A DNA stretch of 64,000 nt from JBCDKH01 sp964388485 (GTDB lineage: Bacteria > Planctomycetota > Phycisphaerae > Tepidisphaerales > Tepidisphaeraceae). The notes beneath the pieces were generated by a model. That model made no database searches. It was not told where the DNA came from and saw nothing but the letters and a program-made list of their open reading frames with translations. Within the stretch, counting starts at the first letter, position 1; each line of letters starts with the position of its first letter. This document shows positions 62,348 to 64,000 of the stretch, one piece after another. Made by a program: the position numbers and the translations under genes. Location of the stretch: the NCBI GenBank assembly GCA_964388485.1, contig CAYMAS010000017.1:9882-73881 (forward strand), given 5' to 3'.

Positions 62348-63355
62348 ATGTCGGAAGCCACTCCAGGTCACGCAGTTGACAACACCCGCGCTCAAGCCCT
62401 CCAAGCCCTCGAAGGAGCCAGCACGCCCGACGACCTCCAGGCCTTCAAGCGTCAGTTTCTCGGCAACAAGGGTCAGGTCAAACAGCTCATGAAGCTCCTG
62501 GGCAAGGCCTCCAAGGAGGACCGCCCCGCCCTCGGCAAGGCCGTCAACGACCTGCAGAACGAGCTCACGAGCCTCTACGAGTCCAAGCTCACCGAAGCCG
62601 GCCCCGCCGAAATCAAGCCGCTGATCGATGTCACCGAACCGGGCATTGTCCCCCACATCGGCCGCCGGCACCCCGTCAACCGCGTCATCGATGAGCTCGT
62701 CGACCTCTTCGGCCGCATGGGCTTCGAGGTCGGTACGGGGCCGGAACTCGAAGACGAATACCATAACTTCGTTGCCCTCAACATCCCTGAGAGCCACCCC
62801 GCCCGCGATCCGCTCGACAACTTCTACCTCGCCGATGAAGACGACGAGGGCCCTCGCAAGCTGCTTCGTACTCAGACCAGCACCGTGCAGATCCGCACGA
62901 TGAAGCAAAAGCAGCCGCCCATCCGCATCGTCATCCCCGGCCGCGTCTACCGACCCGATACCCACGATGACACGCACCTGAGCATGTTCCACCAGCTCGA
63001 AGCCCTGGTCGTCGATCGCGGCGTAACGATGGTCGACCTCAAGAGCACCATCCTTCAGTTCGTCCACGCCTACTTCGGCCCCAACACCAAAGTGCGGCTG
63101 CGGCCGAGCTTTTTCCCCTTCACCGAACCCTCCGCCGAGTGCGACGTCTGGTTCCCCGACCGCGGCCAGTGGATCGAGTTGGGGGGGTGCGGGATGGTTC
63201 ACCCGAACGTTCTGCGAGCGTGTGACATTGATCCTGAAGAATTTACGGGCTGGGCATTCGGCTTTGGCGTCGAACGGATCGCGATGCGCAAGTACGCTGT
63301 GGGCAACATCCGGCAGTTCGTCGAGAACGACCGCCGCTTCCTCACAAGCCTCTAA
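62348..63355 (+). CDS. pheS: Phenylalanyl-tRNA synthetase alpha subunit
   Basis: PheS is the catalytic subunit of the alpha2-beta2 enzyme. The N-terminal coiled-coil arm (residues 20-90; QFLGNKGQVKQLMKLLG) is followed by the class II core: motif 1 region HPVNRVIDELVDLFGRMGF, motif 2 GRVYRPDTHDDTHLSMFHQ, FFPFTEPSAECDVWF, and motif 3 GWAFGFGVERIAM. The ATG at 62348 is preferred to 62285, which would include the hairpin. pheT does not follow, since a 23S rRNA gene comes next. Confidence 0.96.
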   Translation: MSEATPGHAVDNTRAQALQALEGASTPDDLQAFKRQFLGNKGQVKQLMKLLGKASKEDRPALGKAVNDLQNELTSLYESKLTEAGPAEIKPLIDVTEPGIVPHIGRRHPVNRVIDELVDLFGRMGFEVGTGPELEDEYHNFVALNIPESHPARDPLDNFYLADEDDEGPRKLLRTQTSTVQIRTMKQKQPPIRIVIPGRVYRPDTHDDTHLSMFHQLEALVVDRGVTMVDLKSTILQFVHAYFGPNTKVRLRPSFFPFTEPSAECDVWFPDRGQWIELGGCGMVHPNVLRACDIDPEEFTGWAFGFGVERIAMRKYAVGNIRQFVENDRRFLTSL

Positions 63356-63503
63356 CGCATCGCTCGCAACGGTAGGTAAATCATTCCTCGACGCTTGCCC
63401 AGCAGGCGAAGCGGCCTATCTTTCCCGCCCCACCGACGCAACGCCGAAAGGCAGAGCAACGGCCGGGCCGAGCGACTCGAAGCGGCTTTTTTAGCCATGA
63501 GAG

Positions 63504-63531
63504 TTGACCGGAACGACGGGTCGCCTAGTGT
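63504..63531 (+). promoter_or_regulatory. Promoter of the 23S rRNA transcript
   Basis: TTGACC (63504-63509) and TAGTGT (63526-63531) are 16 bases apart, followed by a GC-rich discriminator (GCCCGCC) as expected for rRNA promoters. It lies about 265 bases before the mature 23S 5' end. Based on pattern and position. Confidence 0.55.
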
Positions 63532-63538
63532 GCCCGCC

Positions 63539-63554
63539 GCCGACGAAAGTCGGC
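63539..63554 (+). other. rRNA leader hairpin with GNRA tetraloop
   Basis: GCCGAC-GAAA-GTCGGC is a 6-bp stem closed by a GAAA tetraloop at the 5' end of the proposed leader. Confidence 0.6.
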
Positions 63555-63584
63555 AAAGCAGCCCTGGCGGCAACGTCCGGGCCC

Positions 63585-63598
63585 TGCTCTTTGACAAT
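63585..63598 (+). promoter_or_regulatory. boxA antitermination element
   Basis: TGCTCTTTGACAAT differs by one base from the boxA of E. coli rRNA leaders (TGCTCTTTAACAAT), which loads NusB/NusE to prevent early Rho termination. It lies 184 bases before 23S. Confidence 0.8.
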
Positions 63599-63627
63599 CG
63601 AGGAAAGGTTCAATGCGAATGAAAGGA

Positions 63628-63700
63628 GCATGTTGCATGCACGAAGGTGCAGGACATGCGAATGAATGCGGGTGGCCGACACTCTTTCCGAGTCGGCCAC
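63628..63700 (+). other. Structured 23S leader: two hairpins
   Basis: First hairpin: GCATGT (63628) pairs with ACATGC (63654-63659), enclosing GCAC-GAAG-GTGC. Second: GTGGCCGAC (63672-63680) pairs with GTCGGCCAC (63692-63700). They precede the 23S 5' end and could be processing or antitermination structures. Confidence 0.6.
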
Positions 63701-63768
63701 TTGATCGAGCACCTTATCGGTGAACCACCCTTTGTTGCACTCGGCCCCGGCCGGGTCGTGATAAGTGT

Positions 63769-64000
63769 GGTCAAGCTACTAAGGGTGCACGGTGGATGCC
63801 TCGGCACTGAGAAGCGAAGAAGGACGTTGAAGCCTGCGATAAGTCACGGTTAGCCGGCAATCAGGCGTATGACCCGTGAATCTCCGAATGGGGAAACCCA
63901 ATGGTCTCTAGACCATTATCTGACGGTGAACGCATAGTCGTCAGAAGCGAACCCAGGGAACTGAAACATCTAAGTACCTGGAGGAAAGGAAAGTAACAAC
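63769..64000 (+). rRNA. 23S ribosomal RNA, 5' part (runs off the window)
   Basis: The sequence from GGTCAAGCTACTAAGGG onward matches the conserved start of bacterial 23S rRNA (CACGGTGGATGCCTCGGCAC, GAAGGACGT, then CCGAATGGGGAAACCC and ACATCTAAGTACC). The 3' end lies beyond the window. No 16S rRNA or tRNA lies between pheS and this gene. Confidence 0.96.

Noticed and set aside
63356..63768. 16S rRNA or tRNA-Ile/Ala spacer before 23S
   Set aside because: The 413 bases are far too short for 16S and contain no cloverleaf; only leader elements are seen.

Overview
The window is high-GC, densely coded bacterial DNA with one assembly gap (622-631, next to a 23-base C run). It is most likely a planctomycete of the Phycisphaerae type. 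The signs are a 23S rRNA gene with its own leader and no 16S gene in front of it, an N-terminal LEPR-XLL-like surface-protein signal, a PEP-CTERM protein, an ExbB/ExbD/vWA/TPR envelope operon, an omega subunit starting MIEALKSDEIV, many GTG starts, and several families of dispersed palindromic repeats. There are no transposases, prophage genes or CRISPR arrays. The taxonomic call is inference.

Layout. 1-2.6 kb: end of a CheX-like gene, a CheY receiver, the gap, tRNA-Asn with promoter and terminator, a SirB1-type protein and a Uma2 nuclease. 2.6-8.1 kb: central metabolism and information genes (pgk; then a copper-site-like lipoprotein, tpiA, secG, yicC, gmk, rpoZ). 8.1-15.3 kb: one minus-strand operon for a proton-motive-force-driven envelope machine (TPR protein, vWA protein, ExbB, ExbD, ExbD lacking its aspartate, 950-residue TPR protein). 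15.3-19.9 kb: an unknown histidine-rich protein and a SNF2 helicase with a coupled small partner. 19.9-24.4 kb: a signalling island with a LOV blue-light histidine kinase beside a complete RegB/RegA redox pair. 24.5-28.6 kb: HtrA protease, panB, GH5 glycosidase, ParD/RelE-type toxin-antitoxin pair. 28.6-33.5 kb: a large modular lectin/Calx-beta/sugar-dehydrogenase surface protein and a PEP-CTERM protein.

33.6-43 kb: coiled-coil protein, mutL, cimA, HD hydrolase, AEC transporter, radical SAM DNA-repair-type protein. 43-46 kb: an active HtrA followed by a degenerate HtrA-like protein whose PDZ domains lie inside the split barrel. 46-50.3 kb: msrA, a duplicated PTPS-fold protein, gyrB. 50.4-56.1 kb: two GT-C membrane glycosyltransferases and an S41 protease. 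56.3-63.4 kb: argS, a palindrome-rich spacer, a zinc alcohol dehydrogenase coupled to a HEAT-repeat lipoprotein, murI, a receiver protein and pheS. The window ends with a promoter, boxA, leader hairpins and the first 232 bases of 23S rRNA.

The best candidates for something new are the LOV kinase with a long acidic loop next to RegB/RegA, the paired ExbD proteins of which one lacks the proton-carrying aspartate, and the PDZ-inserted pseudoprotease. Starts are uncertain for several genes because Shine-Dalgarno signals are weak throughout. Most long opposite-strand reading frames are GC-driven shadows.
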